Shown: positions 25,892-35,425 of the stretch, piece after piece | How the letters are laid out: every line of letters begins with the position of its first letter | Numbering within the stretch: the stretch's first letter is position 1 | Origin: JASSUD01 sp031963005 | Lineage (GTDB): Bacteria > Pseudomonadota > Gammaproteobacteria > Burkholderiales > Burkholderiaceae | Length of the DNA stretch: 64,000 nucleotides | Reading direction: 5' to 3' | Assembly: GCA_031963005.1 (NCBI GenBank) | Contig: JASSUL010000008.1 | Location: 1-64,000 of the forward strand | The notes under the pieces: generated by a model | Databases searched by the model: none | Told to the model about the DNA's origin: nothing | What the model saw: the letters and a program-made list of their open reading frames with translations, nothing else | Translations under genes and position numbers: made by a program

Positions 25892-27154
25892 TTAATCCTC
25901 GTCTTCTTCCATTTCCTCTATTTCTGTACTTTGTGTACCGCGCTGTGGTGCAGGGCGGCGGCCAATGGTGACAGTAAGATTGAGAGGCTTATTTTTTCGA
26001 AGGAGATGTAGCGTGGCTTTTGAGCCTGGTTGCATGTGTGCCACTAATTCCAAAAGTTGGTTATGGGAAATCACCGTTTTCCTGGAGAGTTTTTTGGTGT
26101 GCGGTGTAATGCCAATGATGAGATCCCCTGTTGCTACCCCTGCTTTGGCTGCAGGCCCATGCTGTAATACTCCAGAGACGATGACCCCAGAAGGGTTGAT
26201 CGTAGCGGTATGGTTTTGTTCAGAATAGATATTCTGCAGTTCAACGCCAATCCAGCCTCGCGTTACCGTGCCTGTTGCAATGATACTTTTAAGAACCTCA
26301 CTGGCAGTCGAAATAGGGATCGCAAAGCCAATACCCAATGAGCCACCGCTGCGTGAATAAATCGCGGTATTAATGCCGAGTAGATTGCCTTGCACATCGA
26401 CCAGCGCACCGCCGGAGTTGCCTGGATTAATAGGTGCATCGGTTTGAATGAGGTTTTCAAAGGTGCTAATGCCTAGATCGTTGCGCCCGAGTGCACTAAT
26501 GATGCCCATCGTGACCGTTTGACCTACCCCAAATGGATTGCCGATGGCTAGTGCGACATCCCCTATGCGTACATCTTTGAGCTCACCAAAATGGATTACT
26601 GGAAGATGCTCTAAATCAATTTTGAGTACGGATAAATCGGTTTCTGCATCCGTGCCAATGAGTTTTGCTGGAGTTTGGCGGCCATCTGCCAAAATGACTT
26701 CAATATGATCTGCTCCATTGACCACATGCGCATCCGTTAAGATATAGCCTTTACCACTGACGATCACCCCTGAGCCTAAATGGGCGGATTGCGGCTTTTT
26801 GCGCGAGCCATATGCTTCAAAGAAGGGGTCAAAAAGTAAATCTTGCCCTTGCTTTTTTAATACCATGAGCGCCTTAGGCGTAGTGGCTTCCGTGCTTGAA
26901 AAAACCTTGACAACGCTCGGCGCAGCTTTTTCTGCTGCATAAGCATAAGACATGCCTTTACAGGAATGGTCCGAGTTACAGCTAAATCCCCGCAGAGAAA
27001 GCAGCGGCGCTGACTTTATATTGGCTTCTGAAGCTATGGAAGTGCGTTTTGTAACGGCATATATCCACTCGGGTTTGAGCGTAGCCACGATGAAAAAGAC
27101 GGCAAGTAATGCCGTGACAGCTTGTGCAAATAAAAGCCAAAGGCGTTTGAGCAT
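25892..27154 (-). CDS. Periplasmic HtrA/DegS-like serine protease
   Basis: This membrane-anchored trypsin-type protease acts in envelope stress control. One N-terminal membrane segment (residues 5-27, 'LWLLFAQAVTALLAVFFIVA') is followed by a protease domain with His in 'TDAHVVNGADHIEV', Asp in 'AETDLSVLKIDL' and Ser in 'NPGNSGGALVDV', then a single PDZ domain (about 300-405). One PDZ plus an N-terminal anchor is the DegS layout rather than DegP. In Burkholderia this gene lies between tatC and NIF3. Here NIF3 is still its divergent neighbour. The C-terminus is acidic ('STEIEEMEEDED'). Confidence 0.9.
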   Translation of the reverse strand: MLKRLWLLFAQAVTALLAVFFIVATLKPEWIYAVTKRTSIASEANIKSAPLLSLRGFSCNSDHSCKGMSYAYAAEKAAPSVVKVFSSTEATTPKALMVLKKQGQDLLFDPFFEAYGSRKKPQSAHLGSGVIVSGKGYILTDAHVVNGADHIEVILADGRQTPAKLIGTDAETDLSVLKIDLEHLPVIHFGELKDVRIGDVALAIGNPFGVGQTVTMGIISALGRNDLGISTFENLIQTDAPINPGNSGGALVDVQGNLLGINTAIYSRSGGSLGIGFAIPISTASEVLKSIIATGTVTRGWIGVELQNIYSEQNHTATINPSGVIVSGVLQHGPAAKAGVATGDLIIGITPHTKKLSRKTVISHNQLLELVAHMQPGSKATLHLLRKNKPLNLTVTIGRRPAPQRGTQSTEIEEMEEDED

Positions 27155-27320
27155 AAAAAATCGCCAGCAAGTAGAATAACGGTGTAGGTTCTAAGAATGA
27201 AGCATCTGGCAGTCTCTTGGGGTAGTCTCTTGATTAAGTGCCTTTCCATTCCACTTCATTGCCCCTGATTGCCCCCCCTAAAAGAGAGAGGGGGGCTTTG
27301 TATGCACGTGCAGGTATAAA

Positions 27321-28073
27321 ATGACAGTATCCTCTAAAGATCTAGAATTGTACTTGAATGCATTCCTAGATTCGAGTCAGTATCAAGATTATGCTCCTAA
27401 TGGTTTGCAGGTACAGGGCCGTAGCATGATTCGGCGCATTGCCACTGGAGTAACGGCTTCTTTGGCGTTTTTAGATGCTGCCTTAGAGTGGGGTGCAGAT
27501 GCGGTCCTGGTACATCATGGCTATTTCTGGAAAAATGAAGCGCGGCCTATTACTGGTCAGCGCTATGCGCGCCTGCGCACACTCTTGCAAAATGATCTGA
27601 ATTTATTTGCCTATCATCTGCCTTTAGATGCGCATCCTGAAGTCGGTAATAATGCACAGCTTGCCCATCGCTTGGGTTTGATCGCACAAGGACGTTTTGG
27701 AGAAGGGGGCTTAGGGTGGATAGGGCAATTGCCTCAGCCTGTACCGCTAAAGCAATGGTTGCCGGTTATTACGCAGGCTTTAAACCGACCGCCTTTAGTA
27801 TTAGGCAATCAGGATGTACAGGTGCAGCGTGTGGCCTGGTGCACGGGAGCCGCGCAAAATTTATTTGCTGAAGCGATTGAACACGGTGTCCAGGTCTATA
27901 TCAGTGGCGAAGTCTCTGAATCTACTCAGCACCTTGCTGTAGAAAGCGCAGTGGTATATTTAGCGGCGGGACACCACGCTACAGAACGCTATGGCGTGCA
28001 AGCGCTAGGAGCGCATATAGCGCAACAGTTTGGTGTTGAACATCAATTTATAGACATAGAAAACCCGGTTTGA
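27321..28073 (+). CDS. NIF3/DUF34 family metal-binding protein
   Basis: This is a dinuclear-metal protein of the NIF3 family (annotated as GTP cyclohydrolase 1 type 2 homologue; true role unsettled). The metal-ligand blocks are 'GADAVLVHHGYFWKNE', 'YHLPLDAHPEVGNNAQLA' and the C-terminal 'YLAAGHHATERYGVQALG'. The 250 residues are the normal length. The context in Burkholderia is degS-like / NIF3 / petABC / sspA. Here sspA follows directly. Confidence 0.9.
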   Translation: MTVSSKDLELYLNAFLDSSQYQDYAPNGLQVQGRSMIRRIATGVTASLAFLDAALEWGADAVLVHHGYFWKNEARPITGQRYARLRTLLQNDLNLFAYHLPLDAHPEVGNNAQLAHRLGLIAQGRFGEGGLGWIGQLPQPVPLKQWLPVITQALNRPPLVLGNQDVQVQRVAWCTGAAQNLFAEAIEHGVQVYISGEVSESTQHLAVESAVVYLAAGHHATERYGVQALGAHIAQQFGVEHQFIDIENPV

Positions 28074-28291
28074 GCCGTAAGATTGGAGTTATGGCCCTGT
28101 AATGGGAATGGCTCCACGCTGATGGCAGGGGGCTTTGCGGTGCATATGTGAAAAAGATTGCGGTAAAGGTCGATTATTTCTGAGATTTTTAATAGAATCG
28201 GCCCCTTTTATATTTTTATTTCGCCTAGCGATGAAGGGCTTTTGGTGCGTTGTATCAAGAGTAATACAGGACAAAGGAAAGGAAAGTCAAA

Positions 28292-28912
28292 ATGATGCAT
28301 TTATATTCCCATGATACATGTCCATTTTCTCATCGTTGCCGTCAGGTGTTGTTTGAAAAAGGGATGGATTTCGAAATTCGGGATGTGGATCTTTTTAACA
28401 AGCCCGAAGATATTGCAAGTATGAACCCGTATGGGCAAGTACCCATTCTGGTAGAGCGCGATCTCATTTTGTATGAGTCCAATATCATTAATGAGTATAT
28501 TGATGCGCGCTTTCCTCACCCACAATTAATGCCTATGGACCCGATGCAGTGTGCGCGGGCACGCTTGTTGCTGTTTAATTTAGAGCGCGAATTGTTTGTG
28601 TATGTCAGTGAGTTTGAAGCGGAGAAAAGAGGTCGAGCAACCTTAACCACGAAAGAACAGGAAAAAGGGCGCTTAGCCGTGCGTGATCGCTTGACCCAGC
28701 TTGCGCCTGTATTTGCTAAAAATAAATATATGCTAGGCGAATCGCTCACGATCGTGGATATTGCGATTGTCCCGTTACTATGGCGCTTAGAGCATTATGG
28801 GATCGAACTCCCACGTCAGGCAGCACCGATTCAAACTTATGCAGAGCGTATTTTTAGCCGCCCTGCGTTTATTGACGCACTCACTCCTGCTGAAAAAGCG
28901 ATGCGTCGCTAG
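28292..28912 (+). CDS. sspA: Stringent starvation protein A
   Basis: SspA is a glutathione-transferase-fold protein without transferase activity that binds RNA polymerase and affects stress and virulence gene expression. It has an N-terminal thioredoxin-like domain ('MMHLYSHDTCPFSHRCRQVL') with 'NPYGQVPILVERDLILYESN', and a C-terminal helical domain from ~90. The 206 residues are standard. AAAGGAAAGGAAAG precedes the ATG. The partner gene sspB, normally directly downstream, is absent from the 147-bp gap to lepB. Confidence 0.92.
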   Translation: MMHLYSHDTCPFSHRCRQVLFEKGMDFEIRDVDLFNKPEDIASMNPYGQVPILVERDLILYESNIINEYIDARFPHPQLMPMDPMQCARARLLLFNLERELFVYVSEFEAEKRGRATLTTKEQEKGRLAVRDRLTQLAPVFAKNKYMLGESLTIVDIAIVPLLWRLEHYGIELPRQAAPIQTYAERIFSRPAFIDALTPAEKAMRR

Positions 28913-29059
28913 GCATTTTTCGCAGCATTTTTATTGCAAATAACATCCTTTAAAATCCGTCTACCATTTTTTTTAATATTTTTATCAGCTTTTTTTAGAG
29001 AGCGGGGTAGCTAGATTGCTCTGCATAAAAATTCATTCTTGGCATATGGCGGATGATGT

Positions 29060-29953
29060 ATGAACGTTGCGTTAGTGTTTTTAATGCTGGTAGTCGTGAG
29101 TGGTATTGCCTGGGTTTTAGATAAAAGCGTTTTTTTGCCTAGGCGTCGACGCACTGCGCAACGGATTACTTCAGAGATGGAGGTGCTGCAGCAAGGAGCG
29201 AAGGCATCGAATGCATCAGCTGAAACAGTGAAAAAGGCCGCAAAACTCCGCGAGGCTGTACTCAGTAGACCTTGGTGGTTAGAGTATACCGCGGGCTTTT
29301 TTCCTATTATTTTGACGGTTTTTTTGCTGCGCTCTTTTCTTGTTGAGCCTTTTAAAATTCCTTCGGGGTCTATGCTCCCCACTTTGGTGGTAGGCGATTT
29401 TATACTGGTCAATAAATTTATCTATGGTATTCGCTTACCTGTGTCGAATACCAAAATAATCGATATTGGGCAAGCCCAGCGAGGGGATGTGGTGGTTTTT
29501 CGGTATCCCAAGGATCCTTCGATTGATTATATTAAAAGGATTATTGGCGTACCTGGCGATACGGTTTCTTATATCGATAGGCAACTTGCGGTCAATGGGA
29601 CGCCTGTGTCTATGGTACCGCTTCCCGATTACTTCGATGAAGAGCATGATCTCTATTTTAAGCGCTACCAGGAAACATTAGGCGCCAGAAAAAATGATAT
29701 TTTGAATAGTTTTTCTCCTAGCGCATTAGTATTGGGGGCCGATAATTTTCGCTTCCGAGAAAACTGTGCCTATGGTGACCAAGGACTCATATGCACAGTA
29801 CCTCCTGGTCATTATTTTGTCATGGGAGATAATCGTGATAACAGTGCGGATAGTCGGGTTTGGGGTTTTGTCCCCGACCAAAATTTAGTCGGCCGTGCTT
29901 TTTTTATCTGGTTTAATTTTAAAAATCTCAAGCGTATTGGCCGCTTTGAATAA
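29060..29953 (+). CDS. lepB: Signal peptidase I
   Basis: This enzyme cleaves signal peptides from Sec/Tat exported proteins on the periplasmic side of the inner membrane. Two N-terminal membrane segments (residues 3-20 and about 77-95) are followed by the catalytic domain with Ser in 'IPSGSMLPTL' and the general-base Lys in 'YIKRIIGVPGDTV'. The terminal family block 'GHYFVMGDNRDNSADSRVWG' is intact. The 297 residues are normal. The usual lepA-lepB-rnc-era operon is not seen. Here it precedes fdx-iscX. Confidence 0.94.
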   Translation: MNVALVFLMLVVVSGIAWVLDKSVFLPRRRRTAQRITSEMEVLQQGAKASNASAETVKKAAKLREAVLSRPWWLEYTAGFFPIILTVFLLRSFLVEPFKIPSGSMLPTLVVGDFILVNKFIYGIRLPVSNTKIIDIGQAQRGDVVVFRYPKDPSIDYIKRIIGVPGDTVSYIDRQLAVNGTPVSMVPLPDYFDEEHDLYFKRYQETLGARKNDILNSFSPSALVLGADNFRFRENCAYGDQGLICTVPPGHYFVMGDNRDNSADSRVWGFVPDQNLVGRAFFIWFNFKNLKRIGRFE

Positions 29954-29996
29954 ATGATTCCTCTAATCGGCCAAGTTGCGCTTTTCGGAAATATGT

Positions 29997-30338
29997 ATGC
30001 CTCGCCTTACGGTATTGCCTCACCCCCAACTGTGTCCAGAAGGCAAAATAATCGATGCCCATAGTGGATCCAGCATTTGCGATACATTGCTTGAGCATGG
30101 TATTCGGATTGAGCATGCTTGTGAAAAATCGTGCGCCTGTACAACCTGCCACGTCGTTGTCAGAGAGGGATATGCTGCATTGGAATCTCCTGATGACTTG
30201 GAAGAAGATTTATTAGATATGGCATGGGGCTTAGAGCCTACATCGCGCTTATCTTGCCAAGCACGCATCCCTGAAGATACGGCTTTAACGGTGGAAATCC
30301 CCAAATATTCCATCAATCACGCCAAAGAAGATCATTGA
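29997..30338 (+). CDS. fdx: ISC-type [2Fe-2S] ferredoxin
   Basis: This electron carrier takes part in iron-sulfur cluster assembly. The four cluster cysteines are visible in 'EHACEKSCACTTCHVVV' and 'SRLSCQARIPED'. The start is taken at the Met of MPRLTVLPHPQL (113 residues), since the 7 residues before it are not family-like. iscX starts 8 bp after its stop. Other isc genes (iscS, iscU, hscBA) are not in this window. Confidence 0.92.
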   Translation: MPRLTVLPHPQLCPEGKIIDAHSGSSICDTLLEHGIRIEHACEKSCACTTCHVVVREGYAALESPDDLEEDLLDMAWGLEPTSRLSCQARIPEDTALTVEIPKYSINHAKEDH

Positions 30339-30346
30339 GAGCAAGT

Positions 30347-30541
30347 ATGAAGTGGACAGATATCTACGATATCGCCCAGGCCCTAATAGAGGCACATCCT
30401 GACACCGATCCCCGTTGCCTTCGTTTTACCGATTTACATCGCTGGGTTATGGCATTGCCTAATTTTCAGGATGATCCAAAACGTTCTAGCGAAAAAATTC
30501 TCGAAGCTATTCAGGCTACCTGGATAGAGGAGATAGAGTGA
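30347..30541 (+). CDS. iscX: Fe-S cluster assembly protein IscX
   Basis: IscX is a small acidic protein that binds IscS and iron and modulates cluster assembly. The 64 residues begin MKWTDIYDIAQALIEAHPDT, the family opening, and end 'ILEAIQATWIEEIE'. GAGAGCAAGT lies before the ATG. The stop TGA overlaps the GTG start of the helicase gene (GTGA). Confidence 0.92.
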   Translation: MKWTDIYDIAQALIEAHPDTDPRCLRFTDLHRWVMALPNFQDDPKRSSEKILEAIQATWIEEIE

Positions 30542-31980
30542 GTCACTTGACCGATATAAATACCCCTACCCCTCCTACCCATTTTTCAGAATTGGGCCTG
30601 CACGAAACGCTTTTGCAAGCGGTGTATGCGCAAGGCTATACCACTCCCACTCCTATTCAAGCGCAAGCGATTCCGATAGCGCTTGCAGGTAAAGATGTGC
30701 TGGGCGCAGCGCAAACAGGTACAGGCAAAACGGCGAGTTTTTCTCTGCCGATTCTTCAGCGTTTGCAGCCGTTTGCCAATACGAGTGCCTCTCCTGCGCG
30801 TCACCCTGTTCGTGCTCTAGTATTAACGCCCACGCGCGAATTAGCCGATCAGGTTGCCAATAATATAGAAACCTATAGCCAATATACTAGTTTGCGCAGC
30901 ACGCCTATTTTTGGCGGCATGGATATGCAACCGCAAGCGGCGCAATTGCGCCGCGGCGTTGAGATTTTGATTGCTACGCCAGGCCGTTTGCTTGATCATT
31001 TGCAGCAAAAAAATACGCAATTAAACGAAGTGCAGATTCTGGTCCTAGATGAAGCAGATCGTATGTTGGATATGGGCTTTTTGCCAGATTTGCACCGTAT
31101 CTTCGAATTGCTTCCTTCAACCCGCCAAACCTTGCTTTTCTCAGCGACCTTTTCGCCAGAGATTAGCAAGCTAGCAGCGCGTTATTTGCGCGATCCGGTG
31201 ACCATTAATGTAGCGGCGCGTAATACTACAGCCACTAACGTACGTCAGTATGTTTATAACGTAGAACCGAAAGATAAGCCTGCCGCTGTTATCGAATTGC
31301 TACGGCGCTATGCGCTTAAACAAGTCATTGTATTTTGTAATAGCAAACTCGGCGCGAGTCGACTGACGCGCTATATGGAGCATGCGGGGATAAGCGCTGC
31401 ATCTATTCATGGTGATAAAACGCAGAAAGAGCGTATGGATGCACTCGAGCGCTTCAAGCAAGGGGATATTATTGCGCTAGTTGCTACCGATGTAGCTGCG
31501 CGTGGCTTGGATATCGCGGAGTTGCCTGCGGTCATTAATTTTGATTTGCCTTTTAACCCAGAAGACTATGTGCATCGAATTGGCCGCACGGGGCGAGCCG
31601 GCGCATCAGGGGATGCGTTATCGCTATGTAGCGTAGAGGATGCGAAATATTTAGACGCGATCGAAAAATTAATCCAACGGCCTTTTGAGCGTGAAGCACT
31701 GATGGTCACCAGCGCTCCCAAAGAGCGCAAAAGTGGATCTGCACCGCATGAATCTCGCGCTACACACCACGTAAAACATTCCGCAACGCGTCAAAAAGAT
31801 CGTATCTTTAGCATGCCGTATATTCCTGATCCCAAGATCCTTGAAGCAGAAAGACAGCGTCATTCAGCGGTAAAGGGGCATGCGCGTGGGATGACGCTTT
31901 TGCGCTTGGGCGCTTCTAAGAAACGCCCATTAGCCGTGTTGTTGGGAGGCGGTGAAGCATTAAAGAAAAAAGAGGACTAG
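30538..31980 (+). CDS. rhlE: DEAD-box RNA helicase, RhlE type
   Basis: This ATP-dependent RNA helicase works in ribosome assembly and RNA turnover. All motifs are present: Q motif 'YTTPTPIQAQAIP', I 'AAQTGTGKTASF', Ia 'PTRELADQV', II 'LDEADRMLDMGF' (DEAD), III 'FSATFS', V 'ATDVAARGLDI', VI 'HRIGRTGRAG'. The 480 residues include a basic, low-complexity tail from ~385. It starts with GTG overlapping the iscX stop, so it is translationally coupled to fdx-iscX. That linkage is unusual. Confidence 0.92.
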   Translation: MSHLTDINTPTPPTHFSELGLHETLLQAVYAQGYTTPTPIQAQAIPIALAGKDVLGAAQTGTGKTASFSLPILQRLQPFANTSASPARHPVRALVLTPTRELADQVANNIETYSQYTSLRSTPIFGGMDMQPQAAQLRRGVEILIATPGRLLDHLQQKNTQLNEVQILVLDEADRMLDMGFLPDLHRIFELLPSTRQTLLFSATFSPEISKLAARYLRDPVTINVAARNTTATNVRQYVYNVEPKDKPAAVIELLRRYALKQVIVFCNSKLGASRLTRYMEHAGISAASIHGDKTQKERMDALERFKQGDIIALVATDVAARGLDIAELPAVINFDLPFNPEDYVHRIGRTGRAGASGDALSLCSVEDAKYLDAIEKLIQRPFEREALMVTSAPKERKSGSAPHESRATHHVKHSATRQKDRIFSMPYIPDPKILEAERQRHSAVKGHARGMTLLRLGASKKRPLAVLLGGGEALKKKED

Positions 31981-32001
31981 CGGGTCAAAGGAACGTGAAT
32001 G

Positions 32002-33069
32002 CTAGTTTGTGCCTTCGCTTGTTTCTGTAGTTTCTGTAGTTTCTGTATGATAGCGCGTAACGCGTTCCACTTCATTTTTAGAACCTACAAAAACTGCAAT
32101 CCGTTCATGTAACGCAGTGGGAACTTTTTCGAGCAATCGCTTGCGGCCATCGGTCGCTGCTCCTCCTGCTTGTTCTATTAAAAAGGCCATAGGGCTGGCT
32201 TCATACATCAAACGTAAGCGTCCTGGGCGGCTGGGATTACGTAGGTCGGCAGGATACATAAAAATGCCTCCACGCATGAGGATGCGGTGTATATCTGCGA
32301 CCATGGAGGCGATCCACCGCATATTAAAATCACTCTGGCGGGGTCCGCTTTTTCCGGCTTTGAGCTCTGCGATATAACGTTGAACGGGGGCATACCAATG
32401 TCGTTCATTCGAGGTATTAATGGCAAACTCTTGTGTCGATTCCGGAATACGCAAGTTAGGGTGAGTATGGACCCATGCATTTTGAATAGGATCCAAGGTA
32501 AACCCGTCAACTCCACATCCCACACTCAATACCAACATCGTTTGCGGCCCATAAAGAATATAACCAGCCGCTACTTGTTGTGTGCCTGGCTGTAAAAACG
32601 CGGCAGATAGCGTGTTTCTATCCATGGGCGTATCACTAGACAAACGCAGCACAGAAAAAATCGTGCCAATCGACACATTCACGTCGATATTAGAAGAACC
32701 ATCTAATGGATCGACGAGCAAGAGATACTTTTCTGCTGCTTTTTCTAGGGGATCCGCATGCTCCATGATATGGATCGTTTCCATTTCTTCAGAGGCCAGC
32801 GCGACGATAGCGGGGGCATGCTGACAAGCTTCTATTAAGATATCGTTTGCTAAGAGATCTAGCTTTTTTTGAATTTCCCCTTGCACATTTTCTTGCTCTT
32901 GCTGGGTGTTGCCTAAAATATTTGCTAGCGCGCCCTGATGGACTTTTTGACTAATTTGCTCCCCCGCTTTTGCTAGTGCATGCACTATCTGCCGCACGCT
33001 ATCGGTGAAGGTTCCGCTTCGTTGTAGCAGATCGCAAAGAAGGTCATCTAGCAGAACAAGACGCGACAT
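32002..33069 (-). CDS. fbp: Fructose-1,6-bisphosphatase class I
   Basis: This gluconeogenic enzyme converts fructose-1,6-bisphosphate to fructose-6-phosphate. The metal-site motif 'LLVDPLDGSSNIDVNVSIGT' and the substrate block 'GGIFMYPADLRNPSRPGRLR' are clear. The start is set at ATG 33069 (MSRLVLLDDLL, 355 residues), with GGAGTG upstream. An open extension to 33144 is hydrophobic and not family-like. The C-terminus ends in the low-complexity 'ETTETTETSEGTN', coded by a 9-bp tandem repeat. With ppsA in the same window it points to gluconeogenic carbon use. Confidence 0.93.
   Translation of the reverse strand: MSRLVLLDDLLCDLLQRSGTFTDSVRQIVHALAKAGEQISQKVHQGALANILGNTQQEQENVQGEIQKKLDLLANDILIEACQHAPAIVALASEEMETIHIMEHADPLEKAAEKYLLLVDPLDGSSNIDVNVSIGTIFSVLRLSSDTPMDRNTLSAAFLQPGTQQVAAGYILYGPQTMLVLSVGCGVDGFTLDPIQNAWVHTHPNLRIPESTQEFAINTSNERHWYAPVQRYIAELKAGKSGPRQSDFNMRWIASMVADIHRILMRGGIFMYPADLRNPSRPGRLRLMYEASPMAFLIEQAGGAATDGRKRLLEKVPTALHERIAVFVGSKNEVERVTRYHTETTETTETSEGTN
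32022..32047. repeat. 9-bp tandem repeat in 3' end of fbp
   Basis: The unit tttctgtag occurs 2.9 times in a row and encodes Glu-Thr-Thr units at the C-terminus of fructose bisphosphatase. Unit number changes would keep the frame. Confidence 0.85.
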
Positions 33070-33182
33070 AAAGCACTCCAAAAAAAACAAATAAGTAAAA
33101 GAATATATTGAGAAAGAGAGGCTGAATTTATGCCTGAATGTCATCGCAATAGAGAAAGAAGTAGGGGAGTTGCATCATGGTT

Positions 33183-33704
33183 CTATTGCTTTCGAGAGCC
33201 CCACATTGCATAAAGGACCCAGACCGCTACAGCGAATAACCCCAAAAATGACCAAATGGGCAAGGTAACGCCCAACAGCGAAGTGTCTGCCTCCTCGCAA
33301 CTTCCGCCTGCTTTGAAGACAAAAGGCAATAAGGTAGCCGGTAAAAAATGATTCATAATCGGCTCTAAGGCATCAAAGGTGCAATTTAGCGAAGTACTAC
33401 GATGCGATATCCACCATTGTCTTCCTGCTGCCGTCATGCCTGCGAGCGAGGTGCATAGGATGAGCATCTGCAACAGTCGTACTATGACCTGCCGTAAAGT
33501 GAAAAAAGGCACAAAGAGGCTAGCCCATCCTAATCCACTCCATAGTGCAATACAGATATAGGCATAGCGCTGCATAATACAGAGTGGGCACGGCATAGTC
33601 TGCTGCGTGTATTGCAGCGCGAGCATACAGGCTAAAGCAGAAATACCGCCCCAAAAAAGTGCGATAAATAGCCGTCGCTGGCAGAGTGCCTGTATATCCA
33701 TCAT
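33183..33704 (-). CDS. dsbB: Disulfide bond formation protein DsbB
   Basis: This inner-membrane protein re-oxidises DsbA and passes electrons to quinone. It has four predicted membrane segments, a first periplasmic Cys pair 'MPCPLCIMQRY' and a second loop with Cys in 'SLNCTFDALE' and 'AGGSCEEADTS'. The start is set at MMDIQALCQRRLF (173 residues), which matches family length. A longer frame from 33782 would add 26 residues with no membrane segment. Neither start has a clear ribosome site. No dsbA is visible here. Confidence 0.85.
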   Translation of the reverse strand: MMDIQALCQRRLFIALFWGGISALACMLALQYTQQTMPCPLCIMQRYAYICIALWSGLGWASLFVPFFTLRQVIVRLLQMLILCTSLAGMTAAGRQWWISHRSTSLNCTFDALEPIMNHFLPATLLPFVFKAGGSCEEADTSLLGVTLPIWSFLGLFAVAVWVLYAMWGSRKQ

Positions 33705-33898
33705 GGGGTGTCTGTGGTCAAAATAAATAAAACGAGATAGCAAATCCCCAATACGGGCCTTTACGCTATTCAGAATTAGCATGCATAAAAATGGAAAATG
33801 CCCACTTCGCGCTTGATGCAGAGAAAGGTGAAATTGTAACGTGTCCCTTTTCTTTTTTTTAGATCTAGTAGCATTTCAAATGGTCTATCCCTTTTTTC

Positions 33899-34866
33899 AT
33901 GAACTTCATGATCATGCATACTCACACCGGTTCCTCGCATAGCCCTCATCATGCCGCATCTCATCTCAGTTCTCATTCCCATTCTCACCACCACCACATC
34001 GCACGCTCTCATCGCGCCTTTGCACTCGCAATTGGCTTAAATACGGCCATTATCCTACTGCAAGCCCTATACGGATGGCTTGCCCATTCCACCGCTTTAT
34101 TAGCCGACGCAGGACATAATTTATCGGATGTTTTGGGACTAGGCTTGGCGTGGGGCGCAGTATGGCTGAGCCAAAAAAAAGCACAAAACGATTTACTTAT
34201 GGTTTGCGCAGTTCTTCCATCTTAGCGTCTTTATTGAATGCGATGCTGCTGCTAATCGCTTCTGGAGCGATTATCTGGGAGGCCATAGACCGCTTTAAGC
34301 ACCCCGTGCCCGTTGCCGGAAACGTCGTATTGTACGTTGCACTGCTGGGCATGGTCATTAATGCCGGTTCGGCTTGGCTTTTCTTGGGCGGTAGTCGAGA
34401 AGATTTAAATATCCGCGGCGCTTTTTTACATCTGCTAGGCGATGCCGCAGTCTCTGCCGCCGTAGCCTTGAGCGGTTTATTGATTATGTGGGGTGGATGG
34501 TATTGGCTAGACCCAGTAACCTCTATCATCGTCGTACTGGTTATCGTTTATGCCACCTGGGGACTACTACGCGATACCTTACACCTGGCTTTACATGCGG
34601 TACCGCCCAATGTTGATATAGAAAAAATACGCATTTATTTAGCCCAGCTCCCTGGGGTGATCGCGGTAGAGCATTTGCATATTTGGGGCCTATCTACAGT
34701 CGATAATTCTTTAACCGCGCACTTAGTCATGCCCAATGGCCACCCGGGAGATGACTTTTTAGAAAGCGTGACTCAGACCTTAAAACACGACTATGCTATT
34801 CACCACGCTACGCTACAAATTGATTTAAGCGTGGCAAAACACACTTGTTCTTTGGTAGAAACATAA
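33899..34866 (+). pseudogene. Cation-diffusion-facilitator (zinc/cobalt) exporter, frameshifted at poly-A
   Basis: This is a CDF family metal exporter of the inner membrane. The first frame (33899-34225) has a His-rich N-terminus ('SHSHSHHHH') and the TM2 metal site 'LLADAGHNLSDVLGLG' (HxxxD). The second frame (from about 34150 to 34866) has the TM5 site 'HLLGDAAVSAAVALS' and the C-terminal ferredoxin-like domain ('VPPNVDIEKIRIYLAQL'). They join at a run of eight A near 34173-34180. One extra A, or a -1 slip there, restores a protein of about 322 residues with no other lesion. It is therefore either a very recent pseudogene or is rescued by slippage on the A-run. Confidence 0.85.
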
Positions 34867-34987
34867 TATATGGAATCTGCATATTGATCGCGCATAAAAA
34901 ATGGGGCGATATGCCCTAGCGCGTAGTGCCGCTATACTTTTTTCTTCGCACCTCCCGTAACAGAAGGAAGCAAATACCGACTCGGGA

Positions 34988-35425
34988 CTAGACCAAGGCA
35001 GGGTCAGAGTCAAATGGGTTCAGTATTTGCACTCCGGTAGGTTCAAAATCAGCCACGTTACGTGTAACGACCACCATTGCGTGAACTATTGCCGTTGCAG
35101 CAATGAGCGCATCTCGATCTGAGCGTGGATTTGGAACGTGCAATTTTGCACATTGCCGAGCAATGGGAGTATTAATAGGAAGAATGCGGTCAGAGAAAGC
35201 CGGTAATACATAATTATCCAGCCAAGTACGAAGTACTGTGCTCTGAGTGGAATCACGACGTTCAAGCAGCAGAATTCCTGTTTCTAGCTCTAGTATCGTA
35301 ATAGCCGATAAAAATAGATCCGTTGGCGGAACGCTATTTGCCCAAATCTGGACGTTTTTATTGAGCCTACCGCTTTTTGCTTTGCGCAGTTCAGAAACGA
35401 TATTGGTGTCGAGTAAGTACATCAT
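34988..35425 (-). CDS. PIN-domain toxin (VapC/FitB type)
   Basis: This is a probable endoribonuclease toxin of a type II toxin-antitoxin pair. The PIN-domain acidic residues are visible: Asp in 'MMYLLDTNIVSELRK', Glu in 'ITILELETGILLL', and Asp in 'SDRDALIAATAIVH' and 'VTRNVADFEPTGV'. The 145 residues are typical. Its start overlaps the antitoxin stop by 4 bp (ATGA), the standard coupling with the antitoxin first. Confidence 0.9.
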   Translation of the reverse strand: MMYLLDTNIVSELRKAKSGRLNKNVQIWANSVPPTDLFLSAITILELETGILLLERRDSTQSTVLRTWLDNYVLPAFSDRILPINTPIARQCAKLHVPNPRSDRDALIAATAIVHAMVVVTRNVADFEPTGVQILNPFDSDPALV

